A DNA stretch of 5,354 bases from Candidatus Faecousia faecipullorum (GTDB lineage: Bacteria; Bacillota; Clostridia; Oscillospirales; Oscillospiraceae). The stretch covers positions 1 to 5,354 of the forward strand of contig DVJG01000193.1 of NCBI GenBank assembly GCA_018710805.1. The letters are read 5' to 3'. Positions 1 through 5,354 of this stretch are shown here, piece after piece. The notes under the pieces were generated by a model. It was not told the DNA's origin and searched no databases. It worked only from the letters and a program-made list of their open reading frames with translations. A program made the position numbers and the translations under genes. Numbering within the stretch: the stretch's first letter is position 1; each line of letters begins with the position of its first letter.

Positions 1-17
1 CAAATAGAGTCCAATCC

Positions 18-160
18 GTTTTCTGCCGGGGCGTGTACCTGGCAGAAAACACTTCTCAGACTGCAAGTGTGGAATTTGCCCCCCATCGGGGGACAAATTA
101 TGCGCGCAGCAGGCTGCCAGAGTTTGTCGGAAAAGCCCGAAGGGATTTTTCGACAGTCTC
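18..160. repeat. Cluster of adjacent inverted repeats (hairpins) in the gene-free left end
   Basis: Four stem-loops lie almost end to end. Arms 18-30 and 38-50 form a 13-bp stem with one G-T pair and a 7-base loop; its outer 10 bp (GTTTTCTGCC / GGCAGAAAAC) are perfect. Arms 49-54 and 65-70 (ACACTT / AAGTGT) give 6 bp. Arms 73-84 and 88-99 give AATTTG and CCCCC paired to GGGGG and CAAATT with one C/A mismatch and a 3-base loop. Arms 120-138 and 142-160 pair at 17 of 19 positions, counting two G-U pairs, when read as plus-strand RNA. A minor 4-bp stem sits at 106-117. No protein-coding signal is seen. The strand asymmetry is mixed: the 120-160 and 18-50 stems fold better on plus, while the 73-99 stem folds better on minus, so no orientation is called. 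It could be an intergenic palindromic repeat, a structured RNA, or stacked terminators. The structure is seen directly; its role is unknown. Confidence 0.6.
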
Positions 161-188
161 AAGCGGCCCGGATTTTTCCGGGCCGCTT
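161..188 (-). terminator. Strong GC-rich hairpin, likely terminator of the leftward prmA operon
   Basis: The arms AAGCGGCCCGG (161-171) and CCGGGCCGCTT (178-188) are perfect 11-bp complements. The loop is ATTTTT, and A172 and T177 can add a twelfth pair. On the minus strand the hairpin begins 12 bases after the TAA stop of the leftward gene, where an intrinsic terminator belongs. No clear U-run follows on either strand (minus continues GAGACTG; plus continues CCGTTTATT), so termination may be inefficient or factor-assisted. It could also serve transcripts entering from the left. Confidence 0.65.
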
Positions 189-200
189 CCGTTTATTCCA

Positions 201-1256
201 TTACTGCTGCATTTCCTTCCGGGCTTCCACTTCCTCCGCCACGTTCATGGAGCGGAGGACGCCGTAATCATCGAACCGCGTGTCACCGCTTTCCGTCAGG
301 AACACCAGACGGTTTTCCTTGTCGTCGATGGTCACCTGGGCGGCCTTGGCGCCGACACTCATGGCGTCCACGCCATCCAGGTACATCCGGCATCGACCGT
401 CGGGCAGGGGGAACGTGGGGTCCTTCACCAAAAAGGACAGGGTGAATTTGGAGCTGGAGCAGGAGGACATCAGGGTGTTTGCGGCCTTTTGCAGGGCCTC
501 TGCCTTGTCCCCTTCAAAAATGTACTTGTCGGAATCCGGGAAACAGAAGTCGCCCAGAAGCACCTCGTTGAAGCCCATGTCCCGCAGTTCCAGGACGATG
601 CTCGATACCCAGTTGGTAACGGTGGCCATGGTGGGGTCCAGCCAGAAATAGCCCTCGGGGTCCATCCACAGGCCCGCCCGGCTGAGCATATACAGTCCGC
701 TGGTCACGTGGTTGTTGCCGAAGTTGTAGTCCCGGAAGGCGCTGATCCGGGCGATGGTATAAAAGCCTTTGTCCTTCATTTTTTTGACCAAGGCGGTGAC
801 CTGATCAATGTTGGTGCCCTGGGAGATCAGGGCTTCTCCCAGTTTGGACTGGTAGAAGAAGGAACCGTAGGGGCCCTTCATGTCGATCATGACGGCAGTG
901 CCTGCCGGAAGCCGCTCCACTTGCAGGGAAATGTTGTCATAGTCTTTCTGGAACATTTCACTGGTGATGTAGTAGCCCGAGAGCTTGGTCAGCTCGGCGC
1001 CTGCGTCGATGGCGTCGGCGCCTTCGTTATAGTAGATGGAGATGTTCTCCGCCGCCTTGGGAGGCGTGGCAAGCTCGCCCACGGCGTCGTTGGCAGAGTG
1101 CTCAAAGTCCAGCATTGCGCCGCCGTCTACGTAGACGACATACCGCTGGAGCCACACGACCCAGCAGATCCAGGTGATACCGCCGATGATAATGAGAATC
1201 AGGGCAAAAATGCCCAAACGATTGAGCGTCCGCCGGGTGCGGTAGGGAATGGACAT
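201..1256 (-). CDS. Membrane-anchored DUF4015-like putative glycosyl hydrolase
   Basis: 351 residues. The N-terminus is short and cationic (R7, R9, R10, R13), followed by one hydrophobic segment at about 15-36. This predicts an uncleaved signal anchor with the rest outside the cell. The body from about 92 to 300 resembles the DUF4015 putative glycosyl hydrolase domain, a TIM-barrel-like fold. Visible landmarks are GYYIT (94-98), a strand AVMIDMKG (121-128), ARISAFRD (169-176), WMDPEGYFWLDP (197-208), and GFNEVLLGDFCFP (228-240). The order and spacing of these blocks drive the call; substrate and activity are unknown. In the family as I know it the last block usually reads like F-D-Y-V-R-F-P. 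Here the D and R positions are G235 and C238, so catalysis is doubtful. The ATG at 1256 is preceded by GAAAGGA with 7 bases between. It lies 14 bases after prmA and is probably cotranscribed. A longer plus-strand ORF covers the same DNA but has the composition of a shadow. Confidence 0.75.
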   Translation of the reverse strand: MSIPYRTRRTLNRLGIFALILIIIGGITWICWVVWLQRYVVYVDGGAMLDFEHSANDAVGELATPPKAAENISIYYNEGADAIDAGAELTKLSGYYITSEMFQKDYDNISLQVERLPAGTAVMIDMKGPYGSFFYQSKLGEALISQGTNIDQVTALVKKMKDKGFYTIARISAFRDYNFGNNHVTSGLYMLSRAGLWMDPEGYFWLDPTMATVTNWVSSIVLELRDMGFNEVLLGDFCFPDSDKYIFEGDKAEALQKAANTLMSSCSSSKFTLSFLVKDPTFPLPDGRCRMYLDGVDAMSVGAKAAQVTIDDKENRLVFLTESGDTRFDDYGVLRSMNVAEEVEARKEMQQ

Positions 1257-1263
1257 GGTGTAA

Positions 1264-1270
1264 TCCTTTC
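1264..1270 (-). promoter_or_regulatory. Ribosome binding site of the DUF4015-like gene
   Basis: On the minus strand this reads GAAAGGA, with 7 bases before the ATG at 1256-1254. It sits directly against the TAA stop of prmA (1273-1271). The gene thus has its own ribosome entry site, close enough to prmA for translational reinitiation as well. It supports the chosen start. Confidence 0.75.
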
Positions 1271-2206
1271 TTAAATAATTTTTTTCACGATGACACAGCG
1301 CCAGTCCTCTTTGGACCGGACGGAGGTGATGGTAAGCCCCGCCTTTTGCAGGGCGGCAGTGACGTCCGTAAGCCGGGTGTCCAGAATGCCGGAACAGATA
1401 AGGGTGGCCTTTTCCGTCAAAAATCGGGGAAGCACCGAGCAGAGACCAATGATGACATCCGCTACAATGTTTACGAGCACCAGGTCATATTCTTCTGCTG
1501 CCAGGGTATTCATTAGAGCGTGGTCCTCGGTGACATTGCCTGTGAGAGCGGTGAAGGCCGGGGCGGAAAAGCCGTTGTAAGCGGCATTCTCCCGGGAAAT
1601 ATCCTCAGCCTTGGGGTCGATGTCCACGCCCACGGCGGTTTTTGCTCCCAGACGAAGGGCGGCAATGGATAAAATACCGCTGCCGCTTCCCAGGTCCAGG
1701 CATCGATAGCCGGGGGTTACAATCTCCTCCATGGCCTCCATGACCATTTGGGTGGAGGGGTGGGCTCCGGTGCCAAAGGTCAGACCCGGGTCCAGAATGA
1801 CCTTTTTCCGGTTCGTCTGGGTATCCGCCAGCCAGTATGGCAGAACCACCAGGGTGTTTCCCACCTCCTGGGGCGGGTAGCTGTCCTTCCAGGATTCTTC
1901 CCAGTTTTCCTCGGGAAGGGCGGAAACGGTCATGGAAAGCCCCAGCTGGGAGAGAACCCCTTTCAGCTGCGCCAGCCCTGCTTCGTCGGTATCCTCTAAG
2001 TACAGCTTAATCCGGGAGAGCCCTTGGAGCTCCTTTTGCAGGTTTTCGTCAATATAGTCCCAGTAGGCCCGGTTTTCTTCCAGAAAGGTCTCAAACTCTC
2101 CCTGATCTTCAATGACCAGTTCGGAAAAACCGTGAGCCGTAAGTGCGGCAGCGGTCGCATCGCTCTTTCCCTGGGGGGTCTCAATGGTGATTTCCAGCCA
2201 TGCCAC
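1271..2206 (-). CDS. prmA: Ribosomal protein L11 methyltransferase PrmA
   Basis: 311 residues, close to the usual family length. PrmA is a cytoplasmic S-adenosylmethionine-dependent enzyme that methylates ribosomal protein L11; in E. coli it adds trimethyl groups to lysines and the N-terminal amine. An N-terminal L11-recognition domain (about 1-95, opening M-A-W-L-E-I) is joined by a linker containing ENWEESWK (100-107) to a Rossmann-fold methyltransferase. Motifs visible are FGTGAHPST (144-152, PrmA signature), DLGSGSG (171-177, SAM-binding motif I), VDIDP (194-198, acidic end of strand 2) and LVNIVAD (244-250, the N-I-x-A block typical of PrmA). No key residue is missing. The start is GTG. 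An in-frame TAG at 2221-2219 rules out a longer protein, and AGGAGG lies 8 bases upstream. It is the first gene of a leftward operon driven by a good promoter at 2245-2273. The identification is firm. Confidence 0.97.
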   Translation of the reverse strand: MAWLEITIETPQGKSDATAAALTAHGFSELVIEDQGEFETFLEENRAYWDYIDENLQKELQGLSRIKLYLEDTDEAGLAQLKGVLSQLGLSMTVSALPEENWEESWKDSYPPQEVGNTLVVLPYWLADTQTNRKKVILDPGLTFGTGAHPSTQMVMEAMEEIVTPGYRCLDLGSGSGILSIAALRLGAKTAVGVDIDPKAEDISRENAAYNGFSAPAFTALTGNVTEDHALMNTLAAEEYDLVLVNIVADVIIGLCSVLPRFLTEKATLICSGILDTRLTDVTAALQKAGLTITSVRSKEDWRCVIVKKII

Positions 2207-2214
2207 GGCGCAAA

Positions 2215-2220
2215 CCTCCT
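2215..2220 (-). promoter_or_regulatory. Ribosome binding site that fixes the GTG start of prmA
   Basis: On the minus strand the sequence is a consensus AGGAGG, 8 bases before GTG at 2206-2204. The first base of the site belongs to an in-frame TAG (2221-2219), so GTG is the first usable start codon. The ATG one base off (2201-2199) is in a different frame. Confidence 0.9.
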
Positions 2221-2244
2221 ACAGTGCATATTTTCATAACTTAC

Positions 2245-2273
2245 ATTCTACCGCAAAACTGCGAAAATGACAA
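2245..2273 (-). promoter_or_regulatory. Sigma-A-type promoter for the prmA operon
   Basis: On the minus strand TTGTCA (2273-2268) is followed by a 17-base spacer and TAGAAT (2250-2245). Each hexamer matches consensus at 5 of 6 positions. Transcription should start near 2237-2240, leaving a leader of about 30 bases before the GTG. The spacer contains a small palindrome, CGCA-N4-TGCG (2252-2263), a possible operator. Confidence 0.75.
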
Positions 2274-2303
2274 CAGAAAAACCTTTAAATTTTTGTGTCC
2301 TAC

Positions 2304-2332
2304 TTCCTATTTTGGGAAAACTGGTATATAAT
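2304..2332 (+). promoter_or_regulatory. Sigma-A-type promoter for the yfmF-yfmH-lgt operon
   Basis: A perfect TATAAT (2327-2332) lies 17 bases after a poor -35, TTCCTA (2304-2309, 3 of 6 matches). An overlapping extended -10 reading, TGG then TATATA (2322-2330), may compensate. The predicted start near 2337-2340 is about 45 bases upstream of the yfmF ATG. The -35 lies 30 bp from the -35 of the opposing prmA promoter, with an AT-rich stretch between. The perfect -10 lies inside the upstream reading-frame extension of yfmF, which argues that the extension is not coding. Confidence 0.65.
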
Positions 2333-2343
2333 ACGGGGTGACT

Positions 2344-2388
2344 ATGGAAAAGCGCCCAATCCTGGGCATACCAAAGGAGACACCATGA
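2344..2388 (+). CDS. Possible 14-codon leader ORF (MEKRPILGIPKETP)
   Basis: An ATG just downstream of the predicted transcription start opens a 14-residue frame. Its TGA (2386-2388) overlaps the yfmF ATG (2385-2387) as ATGA, the same 4-base overlap seen at the other two junctions of this operon. GGGGTGA (2335-2341) lies before it, but most of that may lie upstream of the transcript start, so initiation would be close to leaderless. The yfmF ribosome binding site lies inside the frame. Three of the 14 residues are proline. ORFs this short arise by chance, so this is only a candidate leader peptide. Confidence 0.25.
   Translation: MEKRPILGIPKETP
2354..2367 (+). other. Small stem-loop in the yfmF mRNA leader
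   Basis: GCCCA (2354-2358) and TGGGC (2363-2367) form a 5-bp stem with a 4-base loop. It ends a few bases upstream of the AAAGGAG ribosome binding site. It may keep the site accessible or protect the 5' end. It is too short to call a terminator or a riboswitch. Confidence 0.3.
2373..2379 (+). promoter_or_regulatory. Ribosome binding site that fixes the ATG start of yfmF
   Basis: AAAGGAG lies 5 bases before ATG 2385-2387. The same frame remains open back to a GTG at 2295, but that stretch contains the promoter -10. The 421-residue start at 2385 is therefore preferred over a 451-residue version. Confidence 0.85.
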
Positions 2389-3650
2389 TCGAAACGAAGT
2401 TGCTTTTCCCCGGCGTGACACTGCGCTGCTGCCGGGATACCCGCTTTAAGCAGGGGGCCATGAGCATCCAATTCCTGCGGCCTATGGCAAAAGAGGAGAG
2501 CGCCATGAACGCCCTGCTTCCCGCAGTGCTGCTGCGGGGCACCCGGAACCACCCGGACCTGAAGACCATCACCGAACACCTGGACGCCCTTTACGGCGCC
2601 TCGGTGAATCCTCTGGTCCGGCGAATCGGCGACTACCAGACCACGGGACTGTATCTGGGCTTTATGGACGACCGCTTTGCCCTGCCGGGGGACCGGGTCC
2701 TGGAACCCGTGCTGGACTTTGCCGGGGAGGTTCTCCTGGAGCCCCTGCTGGAAAACGGCACATTTCTCTCCTCCTTTGTGGAAGGGGAGAAGAAGAACCT
2801 GATTGCCACCATTGAATCGGATCTGAATGACAAGCGCATCTACGCCATGGGAAAACTCCTCAGAGTCATGTGCCAGGGGGACCCCTTTGGACTGCCCCGG
2901 CTGGGGGAGAAAGAGGACGTTTCCGCCATTGGGCCGGAAGCCCTCTATGACCACTACAAGAAGGTTCTGCGGGAGAGCCCGGTGGAGATCTTCTACGTGG
3001 GAAGCGCCGCTCCGGAGGCTGTGGCGGAACTGCTGAAACCCATGTTCACGTCTCTGCAGCGGGAGCCTGTGACCCTGGCGCCCCAGACCCCCCTGCGGGG
3101 TGGCACCGGCCGGGATGTGGTGGAGACCATGGAGGTCTCCCAGGGAAAGCTCTGCCTTGGCTATGTAACCCCCATCACCAACCGGGACCCGGAATTTCCC
3201 GCCATGCAGGTATTCAATGCCCTCTTCGGCGCAGGCATGACCAGCAAGCTCTTCCAAAACGTCCGGGAGAAAAAATCCCTTTGCTATTCCATCGGCTCTG
3301 CCTACTATGGCACCAAGGGCATTGTAACCGTTTCCGCAGGCATCGACTTTGACAAGGAAGCCGAGACCCGGGAGGAGGTGGAGAAACAGCTTGCCGCCTG
3401 CCGGAATGGGTTTATTACGGAAGAGGAGCTTACCGCTGCGAAAGAGGCCCTGCTGTCATCTCTCCGGGCAACAGCGGATTCCCTGTCCGCCTTGGAGGGC
3501 TACTACGCCACCGCTGCCCTCAGCGGCCTTGCGCTCAGCCGGGAGCAATACATGGCCGCCGTGGAAAAGGTGACGCTCCGGGATGCAGTGGAAGCGGCGA
3601 AAACCGTGAAGCCCCACACATCCTATTTCCTGCGAGGAGGGAATCCATGA
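2385..3650 (+). CDS. yfmF: M16 peptidase-like protein without zinc site, YfmF (YmfF) type
   Basis: 421 residues, two M16 half-domains (about 1-210 and 230-421), no signal peptide, presumably cytoplasmic. The zinc motif H-x-x-E-H is lost: the aligned stretch ALLPAVLLRGT (43-53) has A43, P46 and A47 at the ligand positions. The third ligand site (EKKNLIATI, 135-143) carries T142. The C-terminal half keeps the M16 Arg/Tyr pair in NVREKKSLCYS (292-302; R294, Y301), which in M16B heterodimers contributes to substrate binding from the partner lacking zinc. It is thus probably the non-catalytic subunit paired with the next gene. Databases call this family 'EF-P 5-aminopentanol modification-associated protein YfmF'; the B. 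subtilis locus is ymfF, near ymfI. The molecular function in that pathway is not clear to me. The TGA overlaps the next ATG by 4 bases. A generic M16 subunit is the alternative. Confidence 0.88.
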   Translation: MIETKLLFPGVTLRCCRDTRFKQGAMSIQFLRPMAKEESAMNALLPAVLLRGTRNHPDLKTITEHLDALYGASVNPLVRRIGDYQTTGLYLGFMDDRFALPGDRVLEPVLDFAGEVLLEPLLENGTFLSSFVEGEKKNLIATIESDLNDKRIYAMGKLLRVMCQGDPFGLPRLGEKEDVSAIGPEALYDHYKKVLRESPVEIFYVGSAAPEAVAELLKPMFTSLQREPVTLAPQTPLRGGTGRDVVETMEVSQGKLCLGYVTPITNRDPEFPAMQVFNALFGAGMTSKLFQNVREKKSLCYSIGSAYYGTKGIVTVSAGIDFDKEAETREEVEKQLAACRNGFITEEELTAAKEALLSSLRATADSLSALEGYYATAALSGLALSREQYMAAVEKVTLRDAVEAAKTVKPHTSYFLRGGNP

Positions 3651-4933
3651 GAAAATTCGACTATCCGGAACTGGACGAGTGCGTTTACCGGGAAGAGCTC
3701 CCAAATGGCCTCCATGTGGCGGTGATTCCAAGAAAGGGCTTTACCAAGAGCCTTGCCTACTTCGTTACGGACTACGGCTCCATCCATCGGGATTTTTCCC
3801 TGGACGGGAAGGACTACCATGCACCTGCAGGCGTGGCCCATTTTTTGGAGCATAAAATGTTTGACCTGCCTGGAAGGGATGTGTCGGCGGAGTTTGCCGC
3901 CCTGGGCGCCAGCACCAACGCCTTCACCAGCTACGACATGACCGCCTACTATTTTTCCACCACCGGAAATTTCCAAAAGTGCCTGCGGCTTCTGCTGGAA
4001 TTTGTGTCCACTCCCTATTTCACCGACGAGAGCGTGGAAAAAGAGCGGGGCATCATCGACCAGGAAATCGGCATGGATCTGGACACCCCGGACAGCGCCG
4101 TGTTCCAGAACCTGACCGAGGCCATGTATGAAAATCACCCCGTCCGGGTGCCGGTGCTGGGCAATGAGGAATCCATTCGGGAAATCACGCCCCAGGTCCT
4201 CTACGACTGCCACCGGGCCTTCTACACCCCGGGGAATATGATTCTCTGCGTGATTGGCGATGTGGACCCGGAGACCGTGTCCCACATTGCCCGGGAGGTC
4301 CTGGGCGACGAGAGGAAGAGCGTAGGTGTCAAGAAAAACATCTGGCAGGAGGCCATGACCTGTCCCAAAGCCTACACGGAAGACGCCATGGAAGTTGCCA
4401 TGCCCATGTTTGACCTGGCCTTTAAGTGTGAACCCCTTGGCAAAGGAAGCGCCGCCATCCGGGAGGAAATGGTTGCGGATCTGGCCGCCGAGGCCCTTTT
4501 CGGCGAAAGCTCCCAGCTGTATCTGAAGCTCTATGAGGAAGGGGTCATCGACACCTCCTTCGGCGGCGGCTTCGAGACGGTAGACGGCTGTGCCATGCTG
4601 CTGTGCTCGGGAGATTCGGAAGAACCGGAAACAATCCGCAATGGGATTTTAGACCAGGCCCGGAGGCTCTGCGAAGGGGGCATTCCCGAGGAAAGCTTTC
4701 TTCGCATGAAGCGCAGCGCTCTGGGAAGACGCATTCGGAATCTTGACAGCTTCGACGCCACCTGCTTCCGGGTCTGCGCCTATCACTTTGCCGATTTTGA
4801 CTATTTCCGCTTTCCGGAGGTGTACCGGAGCATTGAAGCCGGGGAGATTCTGGACTTTCTGAACCGGGTGGTCACGCCGGAGCGGTGCAGCCTGTCCGTA
4901 ATAAAACCCTTAGAAAAGGAGAATGCCCAATGA
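3647..4933 (+). CDS. yfmH: M16 zinc peptidase, YfmH (YmfH) type
   Basis: 428 residues with an intact inverzincin site: HFLEH (65-69) supplies H65, E68 and H69, and E140 in ERGIIDQEI (133-141) is the third zinc ligand, 70 residues further on, as the family requires. The block STNAFTSYDMTAYYF (89-103) and the H-F-L-E-H-K-M-F-D context match Bacillus YmfH closely. The C-terminal half (about 240-428) lacks the Arg/Tyr pair: the aligned stretch LYEEGVIDTSF (295-305) has neither in place. This makes it the zinc-bearing half of a heterodimer with the upstream protein. No signal peptide is seen. Databases name the family 'EF-P 5-aminopentanol modification-associated protein YfmH'; its natural substrate is unknown to me. 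The start is set by AGGAGG (3635-3640), 6 bases before ATG. It overlaps both neighbours by ATGA, so translation is probably coupled along the operon. Confidence 0.93.
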   Translation: MRKFDYPELDECVYREELPNGLHVAVIPRKGFTKSLAYFVTDYGSIHRDFSLDGKDYHAPAGVAHFLEHKMFDLPGRDVSAEFAALGASTNAFTSYDMTAYYFSTTGNFQKCLRLLLEFVSTPYFTDESVEKERGIIDQEIGMDLDTPDSAVFQNLTEAMYENHPVRVPVLGNEESIREITPQVLYDCHRAFYTPGNMILCVIGDVDPETVSHIAREVLGDERKSVGVKKNIWQEAMTCPKAYTEDAMEVAMPMFDLAFKCEPLGKGSAAIREEMVADLAAEALFGESSQLYLKLYEEGVIDTSFGGGFETVDGCAMLLCSGDSEEPETIRNGILDQARRLCEGGIPEESFLRMKRSALGRRIRNLDSFDATCFRVCAYHFADFDYFRFPEVYRSIEAGEILDFLNRVVTPERCSLSVIKPLEKENAQ

Positions 4934-5354
4934 TACCAGCCAACTATTCGTCTATTTCCTTCCCGTCCTTTGGGATTGAAATCAACCCTGCCAGAGAAGT
5001 GGCGCTCGGACCCTTCACCATCCGTTTCTACGGCCTGGTCATTGCCGTTGGCCTTATGCTGGCGGTGCTCTACGCCATGAGACGGGCCAAGGAGTTCGGC
5101 CTTAAGCAGGACGACATTCTGGACGGAGTCCTGTGGGTGACACCCTTTTCCATTATCTGTGCCCGTGCCTACTACTGCATTTTCTCGTGGGCGGACTATG
5201 CGTCGAACCCCATCTCCGTCCTGTACATCTGGGAGGGCGGTCTCGCCATCTACGGCGGGGTCATCGGCGCCATTATCGGCGTGGCGGTGCTGTGCAAGGT
5301 GAAGAAACTGCGCCTGACGACACTGCTGGACATTGTGCTTCTGGGCTTCCTCAT
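4930..5354 (+). CDS. lgt: Prolipoprotein diacylglyceryl transferase Lgt (5' part, runs off the window)
   Basis: The first 141 codons are present; the rest lies past the right edge. Lgt is a multi-pass membrane enzyme that moves a diacylglyceryl group from phosphatidylglycerol to the lipobox cysteine of prolipoproteins, the first step of lipoprotein maturation. Family landmarks are GPFTIRFYG (27-35) leading into a first membrane helix (about 34-50), the second helix block with CARAYYCIF (77-85), and WEGGLAIYGGVIGA (101-114) opening a third helix. Y108 falls where E. coli Lgt has the important H103. Tyr is, as I recall, common here in Firmicutes, so this is not a defect. The diagnostic G-R-x-G-N-F-x-N-x-E signature would lie downstream and cannot be seen. 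The ATG overlaps the yfmH TGA by 4 bases, with AAGGAG (4916-4921) 8 bases upstream. Confidence 0.95.
   Translation, partial: MIPANYSSISFPSFGIEINPAREVALGPFTIRFYGLVIAVGLMLAVLYAMRRAKEFGLKQDDILDGVLWVTPFSIICARAYYCIFSWADYASNPISVLYIWEGGLAIYGGVIGAIIGVAVLCKVKKLRLTTLLDIVLLGFL

Noticed and set aside
18..160. CRISPR array
   Set aside because: The units are inverted repeats of different sequence and length, with no recurring direct repeat and no spacers.
33..1274. A 413-codon plus-strand ORF, longer than the minus-strand gene it covers
   Set aside because: Its product is rich in His, Gly and Val with no domain features. It has no ribosome binding site and starts in the hairpin region. The minus frame has a membrane anchor, recognisable family blocks, a ribosome binding site and operon context.
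1996..2229. A 77-codon minus-strand ORF starting with ATG near the prmA start
   Set aside because: It is frame-shifted relative to the clear PrmA protein, Arg/Pro-rich, and its ATG lies upstream of the AGGAGG that serves the prmA GTG.
2207..2384. Riboswitch or T-box leader upstream of either operon
   Set aside because: Both leaders are under about 50 bases from the predicted starts and hold at most a 5-bp stem, too little for a known aptamer.
2307..3257. A 316-codon minus-strand ORF opposite yfmF
   Set aside because: It is a shadow frame produced by GC-rich third positions of yfmF. Its composition is low-complexity (His/Gly/Gln-rich), and its 3' end runs through the divergent promoter region.
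3623..4285. A 220-codon minus-strand ORF opposite yfmH
   Set aside because: It has a shadow composition, shows no family motifs, and is antisense to a gene with an intact zinc site.

Overview
The window looks like a chromosomal segment from a fairly GC-rich member of the Clostridia, most like an Oscillospiraceae/Ruminococcaceae-type gut Firmicute. The grounds are strong AGGAGG-type ribosome binding sites, a GTG start, the paired M16 peptidase genes typical of Firmicutes, and the type of Lgt and PrmA sequences. The taxonomic assignment is inferred from gene content and style. No marker gene proves it.

Layout from left to right. Bases 1-200 hold no gene. They contain a dense run of hairpins (18-50, 49-70, 73-99, 120-160), followed by a strong GC-rich hairpin (161-188) just past the end of the leftward operon. 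Bases 201-2206 carry a two-gene leftward operon: prmA (ribosomal protein L11 methyltransferase, GTG start), then, 14 bases on, a membrane-anchored extracellular protein resembling the DUF4015 putative glycosyl hydrolase family. Bases 2207-2384 form a divergent control region with two back-to-back sigma-A-like promoters. From 2385 rightward runs a tightly packed operon: an M16 peptidase-like protein without a zinc site (YfmF/YmfF type), an M16 peptidase with an intact HxxEH zinc site (YfmH/YmfH type), and the first 141 codons of lgt (prolipoprotein diacylglyceryl transferase), which runs off the right edge. Both junctions in this operon are 4-base ATGA overlaps.

How the genes fit together. The two M16 proteins split the catalytic features between them: one has the Arg/Tyr pair of the C-terminal domain and the other has the zinc ligands. 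They therefore most likely act as a heterodimer. Database naming links this pair to the 5-aminopentanol modification of elongation factor P in Bacillus subtilis, but no biochemical role can be read from the sequence. Translational coupling to lgt suggests co-expression with lipoprotein biogenesis. The leftward operon joins a ribosomal protein modification enzyme to a cell-surface protein of unknown substrate.

The window is mostly ordinary housekeeping sequence. The points worth a second look are the hairpin cluster at the left, the degenerate active-site motif in the DUF4015-like protein, the complementary M16 pair, and a possible 14-codon leader ORF that overlaps the yfmF start by the same ATGA arrangement.
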